Assembly (NCBI RefSeq): GCF_000739575.1
Contig: NZ_BBJO01000038.1
Coordinates: 1 to 42,849, forward strand
From: Halobellus rufus
GTDB lineage: Archaea > Halobacteriota > Halobacteria > Halobacteriales > Haloferacaceae
Direction of reading: 5' to 3'
Length of the DNA: 42,849 nucleotides
Position numbers and translations under genes: made by a program. This document shows positions 15,174 to 25,230 of this stretch, piece after piece (the first letter of the stretch is position 1; the number at the start of each line of letters is the position of its first letter). The notes beneath the pieces are model-generated. The model was not told the DNA's origin and made no database searches. It saw nothing but the letters and a program-made list of their open reading frames with translations.

Positions 15174-16361
15174 TCACTGCGCTACTGACGGTTTCTCCGA
15201 TTCTTTGGTATCTGCCGTCGCTGCTCGAGTCGTGTTGGCTGCTGATGCTGATCCGTCGGTCTCTCTCAAAAATATCTTGAAATCGCTCTTATCGACGGTG
15301 AACTGGATGCTGTCCCCTTCCGTGGCTGGAACAGGGTCTAGAGTCCGAATAAGTAGATTGGAATCCCCAACGCTGATACGATACTCAACGAAATCTCGGG
15401 TGGCCGAGCGCATTCGTACTCTTCCGTCGAAAACAGGCTCAGTATCGCCGATTTCATCTTCGTCAGTAAGTATTCGACACGATTTCGGTCGAAAGCAGAG
15501 ATAGATACTGTCGTCGTCGTTAACGTCTTGATTATTGATTGGAACTTGGTTTTCTCCGAGTTCACTTTCAATTGTTGCGATTCCATTTCTCAGACCCCTC
15601 ACGGTTCCATTGTAGGTGTTACACTGGCCCATAAAGTTCATTCCAAAGAAGGTCCTGGGTTCCGTATGGAGATGGATTGGATCACCCTCTTCAACGATTG
15701 ATCCGTCGTTCATCAGCGCGATCTTATCTGAGAGGAACATCGCTTCGTCTTGGGCATGCGTGACGTAGAGGATTGTCGTGTTGAACTCTTCGTGCAGGCC
15801 TTTTATTTCGGTACGCATATCTCGCCGTAATTTTGCGTCTAGGTTCGATAGCGGTTCGTCAAATAGGAGAATGTCCGGTTCGACGACGAGTGCGCGAGCG
15901 AGCGATACTCGTTGCTGTTGACCTCCTGATAAATTAGTGGCTAAATTGTCCGTGTGTGCTTCGAGTCCTACTCGTTCGAGGATGCTTTCGACTTTCTCTG
16001 CTCGTTCAGATTTCGTTCCGATGCCTTTCACTTTCAGAGGGTACCTGACGTTTTGCTCGACCGTCATATGGGGCCAGACTGCGTAGGATTGAAACACCAT
16101 CCCAATGCCGCGATTTTTTGCCGGGATATTCACGCCCTCTTCGGGCGCTGCGACGAGTTCGTCGTTGATGTATATCTGGCCACTATCTGGCGTTTCGAGG
16201 CCTGCGATACAACGAAGCGTGGTGGTTTTTCCACATCCGGAGGGGCCGAGGAGAGATTTTAAATTCCCGTCCTCGATACTCATTGAAAGATTATTGACAG
16301 CTACTTCGTCGCCATACGATTTTGTCAAATTTTCAACTTGAAGCGTGATATCTGATCCCAT
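15174..16361 (-). CDS. ABC transporter ATP-binding protein (PotA/FbpC/MalK class)
   Basis: A 395-aa importer ATPase. Walker A GPSGCGKT, Q-loop FQSYAVWPHMTV, signature LSGGQQQR, Walker B ILLFDEPLSNLD and the H-loop YVTHAQDEA are all intact, followed by a C-terminal TOBE-type beta domain (about residues 260-370). It powers the permease and lipoprotein encoded upstream on the same strand. ATG 16361 (MGSDITLQVENL) is chosen; 25 in-frame upstream codons do not match the family. It sits with aromatic-catabolic genes, so uptake of an organic acid is likelier than iron, but class alone does not decide. Confidence 0.9.
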   Translation of the reverse strand: MGSDITLQVENLTKSYGDEVAVNNLSMSIEDGNLKSLLGPSGCGKTTTLRCIAGLETPDSGQIYINDELVAAPEEGVNIPAKNRGIGMVFQSYAVWPHMTVEQNVRYPLKVKGIGTKSERAEKVESILERVGLEAHTDNLATNLSGGQQQRVSLARALVVEPDILLFDEPLSNLDAKLRRDMRTEIKGLHEEFNTTILYVTHAQDEAMFLSDKIALMNDGSIVEEGDPIHLHTEPRTFFGMNFMGQCNTYNGTVRGLRNGIATIESELGENQVPINNQDVNDDDSIYLCFRPKSCRILTDEDEIGDTEPVFDGRVRMRSATRDFVEYRISVGDSNLLIRTLDPVPATEGDSIQFTVDKSDFKIFLRETDGSASAANTTRAATADTKESEKPSVAQ

Positions 16362-16487
16362 AGTGGTTCGCCCAGAGTAGTAATATTTCTTCAAGTACGT
16401 ATATCTTCGGGAGAGAACGTCTTCACTGTCGTACAACCTTATTCGCTCATAGGTGAAACAGAATATATCGGAGGAATTTGGCTAAAG

Positions 16488-18197
16488 TTATAGCCGATGG
16501 ACTGTGACGATGATCGCCCCGAGACTAATCATAATAAGAACTCCAAATGCGGCTACTTGGCTGAACTGCGCTTGGTTCTGTAACGTGACCAGTACCGGTG
16601 CAACCATTTCGGTTTTCCGGGAGCCGAGAAGCATAACCACTGGAAGTTCTAGAAATATAACTGCAAAGCGCATTCCCCACGCAGCCTGCATATTCTCCTT
16701 GATGAGTGGAAGAACGATGTACCGAAGGCGGGAAATCACTGAGTCACCAGAGATTTCACCTGCTTCGAGCAGTTCGGATGAGAGCTGGATCACGCCGGGC
16801 TCGATGACCCGAATTGTCCCCGCGATAAATCGAGTATACATCGCGATGACGAGTATTAACAGCGAGTTGTAAATAAGGTCGCCACCTGGGATGTAGAGTA
16901 AGTAAATAAATAGGATTCCCACGGCGAGGGGTATTGGTGGGATACCGATTGAGGCGAAGGAGAGGTAATCGAGTTTGTGCCGGAAGCTGATATCTGTCTT
17001 TTGAACGATCCACGCATTGAGGACTGAGCCGATAACCAACAATGTGGTGGCAGCAACGGCGACGATTAAGCTATTTCCAAGACTATTTTGGATGCGGGGA
17101 TTCGAAATAACGGTAGTGTAGGCCTCGAGCGTAAAGAGGTCTATCCCTGGGAAATTGAGGGGAGGGATATAGTATGGCAAGAGTGATGTGTAAATTATCA
17201 TAATAGTCGGCACGATGATTGCGAAGGCGAAGAACAGTGCAAGTAGCCCGCAGAGCATATATCGCCAATTCCCGATATCAATGGGATTCCGGGTATATCC
17301 GCGGCCGGATATCGTCGCGAACTTTTTGGTCTTTCCAAGAGATCGCTTGTACATATAAAGACCGGGAATGGCGATACCGACTAATATTACAGACTGAGTC
17401 ATCGCCTGTCCGTATTGGAGAGGATCCGAAGAGACGTTCTGATAGATGGTAAGTGAGAGAACTTCGATTCCGTTCGGTGCGCCTATGAGTAGCGGCACTC
17501 GGAACGAACCAAGTGAGATGATGAACACAAGCAAGTACACCGCAAAAATCCCTGGTCGTAACATTTTGAGGGTGATCTCTTTAAGGGTGCGCAACGTCCC
17601 CGCTCCAGATATTTCGGAGGCTTCTTCGAGCGTCTTATCCATACTAGAGAACAAGGGGACTAAGAGTACCATCCCAAGTGGGAAGAATCGGATTGACGAA
17701 ACAAGAATCATTCCTGGTATTGAACCAACGCCAAGACTCTCTAACCCAAGGAGCTGGGCATAAACACCGTTGTTACCTAAGAGGCGAACCCAGACGATCT
17801 CCCAAGCAACCGGAGGAAACAGAAATCCTATGAAACTCAGGAGGTAGAAGACTCTCCCTAAGGGCATATTTGTCCGGGCAATCGACCAAGCGAGTCCACA
17901 GGCCAGTGCTGTGGTTAATGTCGCTGTACCAAACGAATAAATTAACGTAGTTACGAAAACTGGCTGAGTAGTTTGGTAGGTCTCAACCCAATTTTGTAGC
18001 TGTACAGGTCCAAGTAACGAGGTTCCTTGGGAGACGAAACTCCCGACAATGACGGCAAGGAGGGGAATGCCGAGTAGATAGAGGTAAAGGACTACTAAGC
18101 CGACTGCAATCCAAAATAATCCAGTTCGATTGTTGAGATTTTTCTGCCAACTATCAAAACTCTGTTTACGTAATCTGGTAAATATGGAACTAAGCAT
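16488..18197 (-). CDS. ABC transporter permease, fused double-domain (FbpB/ThiP-like)
   Basis: A 569-aa membrane protein with about 12 transmembrane segments in two homologous halves, each with an EAA-type loop (EEASEISGAGTLRTLKEITL in the first, EAGEISGDSVISRLRYIVLPL in the second) that contacts the ATPase. Fused permeases of this kind serve Fe3+, thiamine and 2-aminoethylphosphonate importers and related organic-anion systems. It lies between the binding protein (18242) and the ATPase (15174) in one minus-strand operon. Coding sequence here is visibly less GC-rich than the left block, suggesting separate acquisition. Confidence 0.88.
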   Translation of the reverse strand: MLSSIFTRLRKQSFDSWQKNLNNRTGLFWIAVGLVVLYLYLLGIPLLAVIVGSFVSQGTSLLGPVQLQNWVETYQTTQPVFVTTLIYSFGTATLTTALACGLAWSIARTNMPLGRVFYLLSFIGFLFPPVAWEIVWVRLLGNNGVYAQLLGLESLGVGSIPGMILVSSIRFFPLGMVLLVPLFSSMDKTLEEASEISGAGTLRTLKEITLKMLRPGIFAVYLLVFIISLGSFRVPLLIGAPNGIEVLSLTIYQNVSSDPLQYGQAMTQSVILVGIAIPGLYMYKRSLGKTKKFATISGRGYTRNPIDIGNWRYMLCGLLALFFAFAIIVPTIMIIYTSLLPYYIPPLNFPGIDLFTLEAYTTVISNPRIQNSLGNSLIVAVAATTLLVIGSVLNAWIVQKTDISFRHKLDYLSFASIGIPPIPLAVGILFIYLLYIPGGDLIYNSLLILVIAMYTRFIAGTIRVIEPGVIQLSSELLEAGEISGDSVISRLRYIVLPLIKENMQAAWGMRFAVIFLELPVVMLLGSRKTEMVAPVLVTLQNQAQFSQVAAFGVLIMISLGAIIVTVHRL

Positions 18198-18241
18198 TTG
18201 GGCTTGAGTATCTTACAAAGTGTTTCCCGTATAAACGAGCT

Positions 18242-19378
18242 CTATCCAACCTCTATTGAGAGGATTTCATTAAGATATTCTGTAGAGTCATTCACCTGCT
18301 GTTCTGTGGGAATAAGTGGAATAATTGTTGGATCGTACTCGTCAATACGTTCTTGTATTGCGGAGTTCCCGTGATCTAAATTCGGAGCCACCGGATTAAG
18401 ACCCATACCCTCTTGAATAGGCCGTTGGCCTGCTTCAGTAGTTGCGAACTTAGCGAATGCCTTTGCTGCATTCGGTGAGGGTGCATTCGCTGAAACACCG
18501 ACAGCATTGTAATGCTCAGAGGTGAAAGACGGATACGCGACATCTACGGGAGCTCCGTCGTTCATTGGTCCACCAAGGAAGTGGGTTAGAATCTGCACAC
18601 CGACATCCGATTGACCTCCAATTATTTGCTGAACGTTTGCTGGGGCTGGGGTCGGGTAACTCGACATATTCTCATCCAGAGCAATCATATAGTCCTCTAC
18701 CCGTTGGTCATCCCAACCTTGGAGTTGGAGAGTTAGGTAAATCCGCCTCATATTGTACGGCGGATTAATTAACCGGTTTTCCCACTCGGAATTGGTAAAT
18801 TCTCCCCATTCGATCGGTGGCGTGTCGACGTTTGTCGTGCTGTACGGCGTGCCCCGAAGAATTGAGAGGATTGGCCAAGATTTACCCACTGCATCCTGTT
18901 GACTGAGCTGCTCTTCTCTCGCGTCGTTTAGTGAGATATTCCTGTTTTCTTCGGGTAGATCTACTTCGGTAAGGTATTGACGGACGCTGGGCCAAGCAAG
19001 TCCGTCAGCAGATCCGATAACCGCTGATGCGTTATGATTCCCTGCTTCCTCCTCGGTTCGGAACCGGGTTGTGGTTTGCGGACCAGAGTACACGGACGCA
19101 TTAACAGTGACGTCGTACTCGTTCTCGAAAGCCTCGATGACGGGACTGTAATCTGTCGTCGTGTAGATCGTCATCTCATCTTCGAGATCGGATCCACTAC
19201 TACCAGCCGTCGTCCCCTGAGAGGTTGTGGGTTCGCTACCGTCGGAACTGGAGTCAGCACTACTGTCACCATTACTTCCCCCATTACCGCTAGTACAGCC
19301 TGCAAGACCAGCTATGCTCACGCCGAGGATCTTAAGACTGTCTCGCCGGGTGGGAAGATGCCTGCTTTTATTAGTCAT
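18242..19378 (-). CDS. ABC transporter substrate-binding lipoprotein (Tat-exported)
   Basis: A 378-aa extracellular binding protein. The N-terminus has a Tat motif (TRRDSLK, R11-R12) and a lipobox LAGC with C28, then a Ser/Thr/Gly-rich linker, as usual for haloarchaeal lipoproteins. The mature part (MTIYTTTDYSPVIEAFENEYDVTVN, later TEAGQRPIQEGMGLNPV) resembles the iron/putrescine/AEP-type binding-protein superfamily. It is the first gene of the importer operon. The ligand is unknown; an aromatic acid is inferred only from the neighbouring catabolic genes. Confidence 0.88.
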   Translation of the reverse strand: MTNKSRHLPTRRDSLKILGVSIAGLAGCTSGNGGSNGDSSADSSSDGSEPTTSQGTTAGSSGSDLEDEMTIYTTTDYSPVIEAFENEYDVTVNASVYSGPQTTTRFRTEEEAGNHNASAVIGSADGLAWPSVRQYLTEVDLPEENRNISLNDAREEQLSQQDAVGKSWPILSILRGTPYSTTNVDTPPIEWGEFTNSEWENRLINPPYNMRRIYLTLQLQGWDDQRVEDYMIALDENMSSYPTPAPANVQQIIGGQSDVGVQILTHFLGGPMNDGAPVDVAYPSFTSEHYNAVGVSANAPSPNAAKAFAKFATTEAGQRPIQEGMGLNPVAPNLDHGNSAIQERIDEYDPTIIPLIPTEQQVNDSTEYLNEILSIEVG

Positions 19379-19590
19379 AGGCGTACCCTATCGTTCACGT
19401 TCTATGACGTAGAACTTAATCATTGTGGTCCGTTATAACTTAGCATTTCGAGTGCTTCACTAAGAGAAGGACTCTTCCTCCGGCCATTTTAGAATCTGCA
19501 ACAACATTTCAGAGGAACCCGGACAGTACTAATTCACCAAAAGTGTCGTATGTTGGAAACTAACGGTCACCGTTGAAGGCTAACAGAAAC

Positions 19591-20157
19591 TCAGCCTGAG
19601 AGCCCCGTCCACTCATCGACCTCGACTTCAATGTTCAGTAATCGAAGCGTCCGTGATACTGTCCGTGAGATCATTACATCGAGGTCATCTGTGTTCTGAT
19701 AGAACGAGGGGAATGGTGGCATAATAATCCCCCCTGCATCGGTCACTTTGAGCATATTCTGGAGGTGGATTCGATTAAACGGTTTTTCCCGCGGCATAAT
19801 CACCAGCGGCCGTCGTTCCTTAAGCATCACGTCGGCTGCGCGGGTGATCAAAGACCCACTGTTTCCATGAGCTATATTCGAGAGCGTCTTCATCGAACAA
19901 GGAGCAATTATCATCCCCGCAGTCTGGAATGATCCACTAGCAACTGCCGCTCCCACGTTCTTACTATTGTAGACCTCATCAGCCAATTCTTCTACATCGC
20001 TTACTTCCGGACCAAACTCTTGTTTCAAGTTAATTTTCGCCGCATCAGAAATAATCAGGTGAGATTCGTACTCCGTCTCTTGGAGAATCTCTAAAACCCT
20101 TACCCCGTAAATTTGGCCTGTTGATCCAGTCATCGCCACCACGACACGTCGTGCCAT
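19591..20157 (-). CDS. ubiX: UbiX-family flavin prenyltransferase
   Basis: A 188-aa enzyme that prenylates reduced FMN to make prenyl-FMN, the cofactor of UbiD decarboxylases. Family motifs are intact: VAMTGSTGQIYGVRVLE (FMN phosphate site), IAPCSMKTLSNIAHG and RRPLVIMPREKPF, followed by NMLKVTDAGGIIMPPFPSFY. The length is standard. Having UbiX with a UbiD gene (26227) about 6 kb away on the same island strongly suggests that this UbiX matures that UbiD for aromatic acid decarboxylation. It is divergent from the small VOC gene. Confidence 0.93.
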   Translation of the reverse strand: MARRVVVAMTGSTGQIYGVRVLEILQETEYESHLIISDAAKINLKQEFGPEVSDVEELADEVYNSKNVGAAVASGSFQTAGMIIAPCSMKTLSNIAHGNSGSLITRAADVMLKERRPLVIMPREKPFNRIHLQNMLKVTDAGGIIMPPFPSFYQNTDDLDVMISRTVSRTLRLLNIEVEVDEWTGLSG

Positions 20158-20276
20158 ATCTATTAATAGAAATGTACCTAGAAACCATTATCGTTTCATA
20201 ATTGCGTATACACCATCTTTGGTCATCATCACGCTGTTCGCGCAGAAATTAAGTAAAATCCTACCTATCTGCTCCT

Positions 20277-20657
20277 ATGGCTCGGATTCACCAAACGTAT
20301 CTGATGGTGACTGATATCGAAGCCTCGATCCGATTTTATCAGGACACTATCGGCCTCTCATTGCTGGAACAAGCAGATAGACGAGCGAAGTTTGGAGAAA
20401 CACACCCTCAATTAGTCCTTGAAGAGGATTTCACCGAGGAACAGCTCTCTTCGTTTGGATTGGACTCTCCAGGTGACAATCGAGGGGATGGTGCGATATT
20501 CGTCGTTGAGGTAGATAATATTCAAAGAAAATACGAGGCGGTGTCGAACGCTGAAGAGAAGATTCTATGTGAACTTAAAAAGGCAAACTGGGGGCGGAGA
20601 CTGTTCCTTGTGGAAGATCCTGATGGGTACGTTGTAGAGGTCTCACAACCTCTCTAA
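20277..20657 (+). CDS. Small VOC-fold protein
   Basis: A 126-aa single VOC (glyoxalase / bleomycin resistance / extradiol dioxygenase) domain: HQTYLMVTDIEASIRFYQDTIGLSL at the start and GRRLFLVEDPDGYVVEVSQPL at the end, with candidate metal ligands H5 and the C-terminal Glu. Such proteins can be isomerases, epimerases, lyases or small dioxygenases; I cannot choose. Its position between ubiX and the ThDP enzyme gene suggests a catabolic step on a ring-cleavage product. Confidence 0.82.
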   Translation: MARIHQTYLMVTDIEASIRFYQDTIGLSLLEQADRRAKFGETHPQLVLEEDFTEEQLSSFGLDSPGDNRGDGAIFVVEVDNIQRKYEAVSNAEEKILCELKKANWGRRLFLVEDPDGYVVEVSQPL

Positions 20658-20742
20658 CGAGTTCAAAGAATCCCCCATTCGGGGTTGTAGTAGGGTCCAC
20701 CTTGTTACTCGGATCGATTTGAACCACCAAATCTTAGTTTTC

Positions 20743-22497
20743 TTACACTTGCTCCAAGTGTACGTCAAGGACGGCTGGTGTACCTGAATCGACCGCATCA
20801 ACGGCCGTCTGAAGTTTCGGCTTCAGGTTTTCCCGTGAGGTGACTGTCGCCGTGTAAGCGTCGACGACGTTGGCCGGAGCGGAGAGGTTAAGACGAGGCT
20901 CGAATGTACTTCCTGGAACTCCCTTCTCGCTTACAACACCCTCAGGGTGCTGATGAAGTGTGGCCAGCGATACCGCGTTCCACCCTCCGTTGTTGTATAT
21001 GATTGTTAGCGTAGGGGCATCGTGAGAGTCAGCCAACCACGCGCACGCTGCTGGATTCGAAAACACGTATGAACCGTCCCCGACAAGAGATATAACACGC
21101 TTCTCGGGATGTGCGAGTTTAACACCGACAGCGGCGCTCGCTCCCCACCCTAACCCGGATCCCGTGCACGCCAAAAAACTGCCCGGTGTAGTTAGCTCAA
21201 TATGTTGGAGAACTGATCCTGTGCTCGTTGTTGCGTCTGCAACCACCGTTGTATTCTCACTGGCAAATTCGTCGACGGCAGCTGAAAGGATTGCGGGTGT
21301 GAGGTGATCGGCGTCCCGGTGTTCGGAAAGCGTCTTCGCAGCGTTCTCGCGACGGGTCCGATGAGCCTCTCGCCACGTCTCCGCACTTCCCGCGTCCTCC
21401 GAATCAAGGCGGTCCGCGACTGCGGCTAACGTCCCCATCGGATCTGCCGTTACCGTCTCATCGAACTGGAAATCCCAGTGTGGATAGCTTGGCTTCGTCG
21501 GCACCGGATCGATCTGGACGACAGTCGCGCTATCTAGTGGTTCACCTTTGTAGGGCGTCCACGGAATATCTGCGTCGACCGCCAGCACCAGATCGGCGAA
21601 CTCGAAAGCAATCTCCGGGCGAAAACCCGCGTGGAGTTCGTGGGTGCGGGGAAAACAGAGTCGCGTCGGTGACTGCTCGACGACGCCGGCGCCCGCCGCC
21701 TCTGCGAACGCCACGAGGTCTTCCACCGCCGCCTCCGACTCAACTGTGTAGCCACTGGTCAGTACGACCGGCCGTTCCGCTGCCTCGACTAACGTGGTTA
21801 GGTCGTCGACAGTTGCGTCGTCCGCCGGTAGGCGTTCGAGGTTCCGGACCGACCGCTCGGCTCCTTCATCAACGGCCACCGGCGTCTCAAGGGCTTCGCG
21901 CGTCGCCGTGACGTAGGCGGGTCCTCGCGGCACATCGATCGCCCGTTCGAGCCCTCTGACGACTGTTGCGTCTGGATCCGCGGGGGGTTTGTACTCGCCC
22001 GTCCAGCGGCAGTACTCTCTCACGATGCCAGGTTGATCGAAGACGTCTTGGAAGTACTGGACGACGTTATCCCTAGAACCGACGTATCCAGTGTCTGTGA
22101 CGGGAGCCAATCCTGCGAACAGGAGCACTGGTGCACGTCCCTTGTGCGCGTTGTGCATCGCTGCTCCCAAGTTTTGGGTGCCGACGTCTACATGGACGAA
22201 TACCGCCTGTGGACGTCCGGTGGCCACGGCGTATCCGTGCGCGGCGCTCATCGCGGCGAACTCGTGCGGACATAGGACGAATTCCGGAAGTTCGTCTCCG
22301 CGACCGGCCGCTTGGAGCCTCGCCGCTGCTTCCAGTAGTGGTCCGTGATCGGTTCCGAAGTTGGCAAAAATGTGGCTCACACCGTGCGCACGCAGCGACG
22401 TGAGAAGCCGCTCTGCTGCCACGGTAGTGGAGTCGTCCCTCGTGGCAGTCCCTGGGACGGAGCGGTCAGGCTCCTCATTGGGGTACTTTGGGCTCAT
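20743..22497 (-). CDS. Thiamine diphosphate-dependent enzyme (acetolactate synthase / benzoylformate decarboxylase superfamily)
   Basis: A 584-aa ThDP enzyme. The N-terminal pyrimidine-binding domain has the catalytic-type Glu E79 in CPHEFAAMSAAHGYA. The C-terminal domain has the ThDP motif beginning GDGSYVFSNPAACAWL and ending with YNNGGW. It likely decarboxylates or ligates a 2-oxo acid from the aromatic pathway; benzoylformate decarboxylase-like and acetolactate synthase-like roles are both open. I use ATG 22497 (MSPKYPNEEPDRS), because 55 upstream in-frame codons are rich in R, S and P and do not match. It is more GC-rich than the importer genes. Confidence 0.88.
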   Translation of the reverse strand: MSPKYPNEEPDRSVPGTATRDDSTTVAAERLLTSLRAHGVSHIFANFGTDHGPLLEAAARLQAAGRGDELPEFVLCPHEFAAMSAAHGYAVATGRPQAVFVHVDVGTQNLGAAMHNAHKGRAPVLLFAGLAPVTDTGYVGSRDNVVQYFQDVFDQPGIVREYCRWTGEYKPPADPDATVVRGLERAIDVPRGPAYVTATREALETPVAVDEGAERSVRNLERLPADDATVDDLTTLVEAAERPVVLTSGYTVESEAAVEDLVAFAEAAGAGVVEQSPTRLCFPRTHELHAGFRPEIAFEFADLVLAVDADIPWTPYKGEPLDSATVVQIDPVPTKPSYPHWDFQFDETVTADPMGTLAAVADRLDSEDAGSAETWREAHRTRRENAAKTLSEHRDADHLTPAILSAAVDEFASENTTVVADATTSTGSVLQHIELTTPGSFLACTGSGLGWGASAAVGVKLAHPEKRVISLVGDGSYVFSNPAACAWLADSHDAPTLTIIYNNGGWNAVSLATLHQHPEGVVSEKGVPGSTFEPRLNLSAPANVVDAYTATVTSRENLKPKLQTAVDAVDSGTPAVLDVHLEQV

Positions 22498-22699
22498 CCT
22501 TCTGCTACACATCTCACGTACGGGAAGATATAATTGTTCCTCCGGCGGATTCTCAGATGGAGGTCTGAGATGTATCGTAGAGTACCGCCTAGTCACTGGT
22601 GTGACGTTGTACGGTCCCCTGGAAACCTCACCGAAAGAGTTTGACGGACGAAAATCATTCAATCGGATCCTCGAACTGATTCGCCAGGCGATTAATCCG

Positions 22700-24460
22700 T
22701 CAGTGTCCGCGCATCAAGTTATCATCTCCTAGCATAGCGATCACGGACTCGTCGGTGTTATGCGTCGGAATTTCGAGATGTGATTGATAATTGTCATTTC
22801 GATAAATTCTGTGCACCGTAGTCCTCCCGCTCGTGACGTGAGGATGGTAATGTACGTGCATCTCTTCGTCGAGAGGTGACTCCATATTCTCTATTGTCAA
22901 CTTGACTCGATGGCCCGGGTTAAATACGTGAGTGATGGGGTCAAGCCCGACGTTGTATTCGGTGACCTCACCAGGTTCGACTGGTTCGGCCGCCTCGAGC
23001 GTGTGGGGATGATACGGTCGGCCCTTCTCTGACCGATCGTGGTCAAGCGCCCGGTGCGACGCTCTGAAGTAGGCCTTCGCGAGCCGAGTCTCTTCACCAC
23101 TGGGGGAAACGTCGGAGAGCGAAATGACCCAAGTTGTGTCGTCCTGATCGATCGAGGCGTAGAAGTTCAGCGCTACTGGACCAATCACCTCCAGATCGCC
23201 TGGTACAGCAGGGCTTACGTACTTGACGGATTTCCGTTCACTCGTGACGTGTAGGGGTTCCTGTACGAACGCATCCGGTTCCTTCTGGTGCATCTCGGGT
23301 CTGAACAGGAGTTTTCCGCGCCGCCGGAGGTAGAGTTCTTCCCACTGAATGTCGGGTAGTGGCCACTCGTCGTACTTACGCCATTCGTTGGCGCCTGCGA
23401 CGAAGAGGTCGATCGGTGCCTCGCCCATCACGCCCGTATCGTTGCCCTTCAGCCAGTGATCCCACCACCGGATGAACATCTCGCCGTCCTCGCGCCACGG
23501 TCGCTCTTCAGGCCCCGGCGGTTTTACTGTCAGCTTTTTTGGAGCTTCTATACCCTGGTACAAACCCCAATATCCAGTCAGACTGTGCGGTGATTTTCCG
23601 ATGACGTGCACCGGAACATCGATCTGATCAAAGAAAGGGTAAATAGACCGCTCCTCCCAGAACTCCCCGTCGTACGGATTGAGTAGGAAGTCAAAGAATG
23701 GGGGGTTCATAAAAGGATACTTTAGAGTGTGATAGAGGTTCGGACGATTTCGGATTGCCGGGTCCTCCAGCAACTCTTCTTTTCGCCGCTCGAGTTCCTG
23801 TTCGGAGAGTTCTTGTAGCATCACCGACGCCGGATTATTCGCGGCGATGCCGCTAGATCCGTTCCGTCCATCCCAGAGCCCGTAATAAAACATATTGAGA
23901 ACCCCGCCCGGATATACTGACTCTCGGTAGAAGTCGGCGAGGGCATGTGAGACGTAAATCGCCTTGAGGTGCTCAGGTTGCTCTATCGCCGTCTTCAATG
24001 TCGTGAACGAGAAGTATGAATAGCCGCTCATACCGACGTTTCCGTCGCACCACGGCTGTTCGGCGATCCACTCGATGACGTCGTGTCCGTCTTTCCCCTC
24101 CTTTGAGGCCATCATCCCAGTGTACTCACCGCCGGAATCTCCGGTGCCTCGAACATCTGCGACCACGTGAACGTATCCGCGGGGAACAATCTCTCGGGGA
24201 TCACCAGCCTCGATAGTGCCGTCCCACATTGCACTCTCTCCGAGGGGCTGGGGAGGATAATCTAAATCCTGAGTTTCCTTTCCGTAGCCCGCCATCGCGA
24301 AGAGAGCAGGAAATGTTCCTTCAGCGTCCGGCCGAAACACGTTTACTGCGATTTCGACACCGTCTCGAACATCTACGTAGACGTCTCGTTCCTCGGCGAT
24401 TTGGTACTCTGGTTGGCTAATCTGCTCACGCCACTCACAGTCACCGCCCTTCGAAATCAT
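22700..24460 (-). CDS. CocE/NonD-family hydrolase (X-Pro dipeptidyl-peptidase S15 type)
   Basis: A 586-aa alpha/beta hydrolase with the S15 layout. An N-terminal catalytic domain (VDVRDGVEIAVNVFRPDAEG; ADVRGTGDSGGEY; nucleophile Ser in MSGYSYFS) is followed, after about residue 390, by a jelly-roll domain (VIGPVALNFYASIDQDDTTWVISLSDV, then ITHVFNPGHRVKLTIEN). Family members hydrolyse acyl, carbamoyl or aryl ester and amide bonds (cocaine esterase, glutaryl acylase). No signal peptide is seen, so it acts in the cytoplasm. In this cluster an aromatic ester is a natural guess, without direct evidence. Confidence 0.88.
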   Translation of the reverse strand: MISKGGDCEWREQISQPEYQIAEERDVYVDVRDGVEIAVNVFRPDAEGTFPALFAMAGYGKETQDLDYPPQPLGESAMWDGTIEAGDPREIVPRGYVHVVADVRGTGDSGGEYTGMMASKEGKDGHDVIEWIAEQPWCDGNVGMSGYSYFSFTTLKTAIEQPEHLKAIYVSHALADFYRESVYPGGVLNMFYYGLWDGRNGSSGIAANNPASVMLQELSEQELERRKEELLEDPAIRNRPNLYHTLKYPFMNPPFFDFLLNPYDGEFWEERSIYPFFDQIDVPVHVIGKSPHSLTGYWGLYQGIEAPKKLTVKPPGPEERPWREDGEMFIRWWDHWLKGNDTGVMGEAPIDLFVAGANEWRKYDEWPLPDIQWEELYLRRRGKLLFRPEMHQKEPDAFVQEPLHVTSERKSVKYVSPAVPGDLEVIGPVALNFYASIDQDDTTWVISLSDVSPSGEETRLAKAYFRASHRALDHDRSEKGRPYHPHTLEAAEPVEPGEVTEYNVGLDPITHVFNPGHRVKLTIENMESPLDEEMHVHYHPHVTSGRTTVHRIYRNDNYQSHLEIPTHNTDESVIAMLGDDNLMRGH

Positions 24461-24594
24461 ACAAATAAATTACCGAGGGACTTGACATAAGTTTGAGGGT
24501 CAATCTCTAGCCGACGGATGGTGATCACTTATGCGGCTTGACTTGGCGAGTTACACCGGGAAACCTATACTTCTGCCCGTTGACGGTGAAACTG

Positions 24595-25188
24595 ATGCTT
24601 GCCGATCCAATCCTTCTCCTCGTGGACTTCCAACGGGGATTCTGTGATCCGGCTCTCAATCCAGTACTTGAAAGTGATCTGGCAATCGAACGTATGCACG
24701 AGGTGCGGGCGCGAACCAGCACAATCTTGAATCGCTACCGTGAAGCTGACCACGCGCCTGTATTCGTTCGAACCCACCACTCGCCGGGTAGGACACGTCG
24801 ATCGACTGATCCGTCTTCCTCGGATGCACCGCCGCTGTGCCTCCCGGGAACGGAAGCCGCCGAGTTCATTGACGAACTTGACATTCAGGACGATGACTTT
24901 GTCGTCACGAAATTGGGATACGATCCGTTTCACGAGACCGACCTTGACGCGTTACTATCGACAGCCGATGGTTCACACGTGCTCGTATGTGGAGTCGTCA
25001 CCAATATCTGTGTCACGGCTACCGCTTTCGGTCTGAAAAGTCGCGGGTACGAGGTCACGGTGCTTGAAGACTGTATAGCGGCTTCATCGACCGAGAGCCA
25101 CGAACACGGTCTCCACACGCTCGAAGCAGTGGCCGATGCTGTGCATTCAAGTAGTGAAGTTGGCCTCATCTCGGGATGCGGGGAGTAA
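24595..25188 (+). CDS. Isochorismatase-like cysteine hydrolase
   Basis: A 197-aa hydrolase with the family triad in order: D11 in LLLVDFQRGF, Lys in FVVTKLGYDPF and the nucleophile Cys in GVVTNICVTATAF, including the preceding cis-peptide VT region. Relatives hydrolyse amides such as N-carbamoylsarcosine, nicotinamide or maleamate, or vinyl ethers such as isochorismate. ATG 24595 gives the usual N-terminus; 19 upstream codons (from 24538) start with TTG and do not match. It is a candidate for removing an amide or carbamoyl group in the pathway. Confidence 0.88.
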   Translation: MLADPILLLVDFQRGFCDPALNPVLESDLAIERMHEVRARTSTILNRYREADHAPVFVRTHHSPGRTRRSTDPSSSDAPPLCLPGTEAAEFIDELDIQDDDFVVTKLGYDPFHETDLDALLSTADGSHVLVCGVVTNICVTATAFGLKSRGYEVTVLEDCIAASSTESHEHGLHTLEAVADAVHSSSEVGLISGCGE

Positions 25189-25230
25189 AGTTACGCAACG
25201 CTACCAGTATCTGACCCTGTCTGTCCGAGT

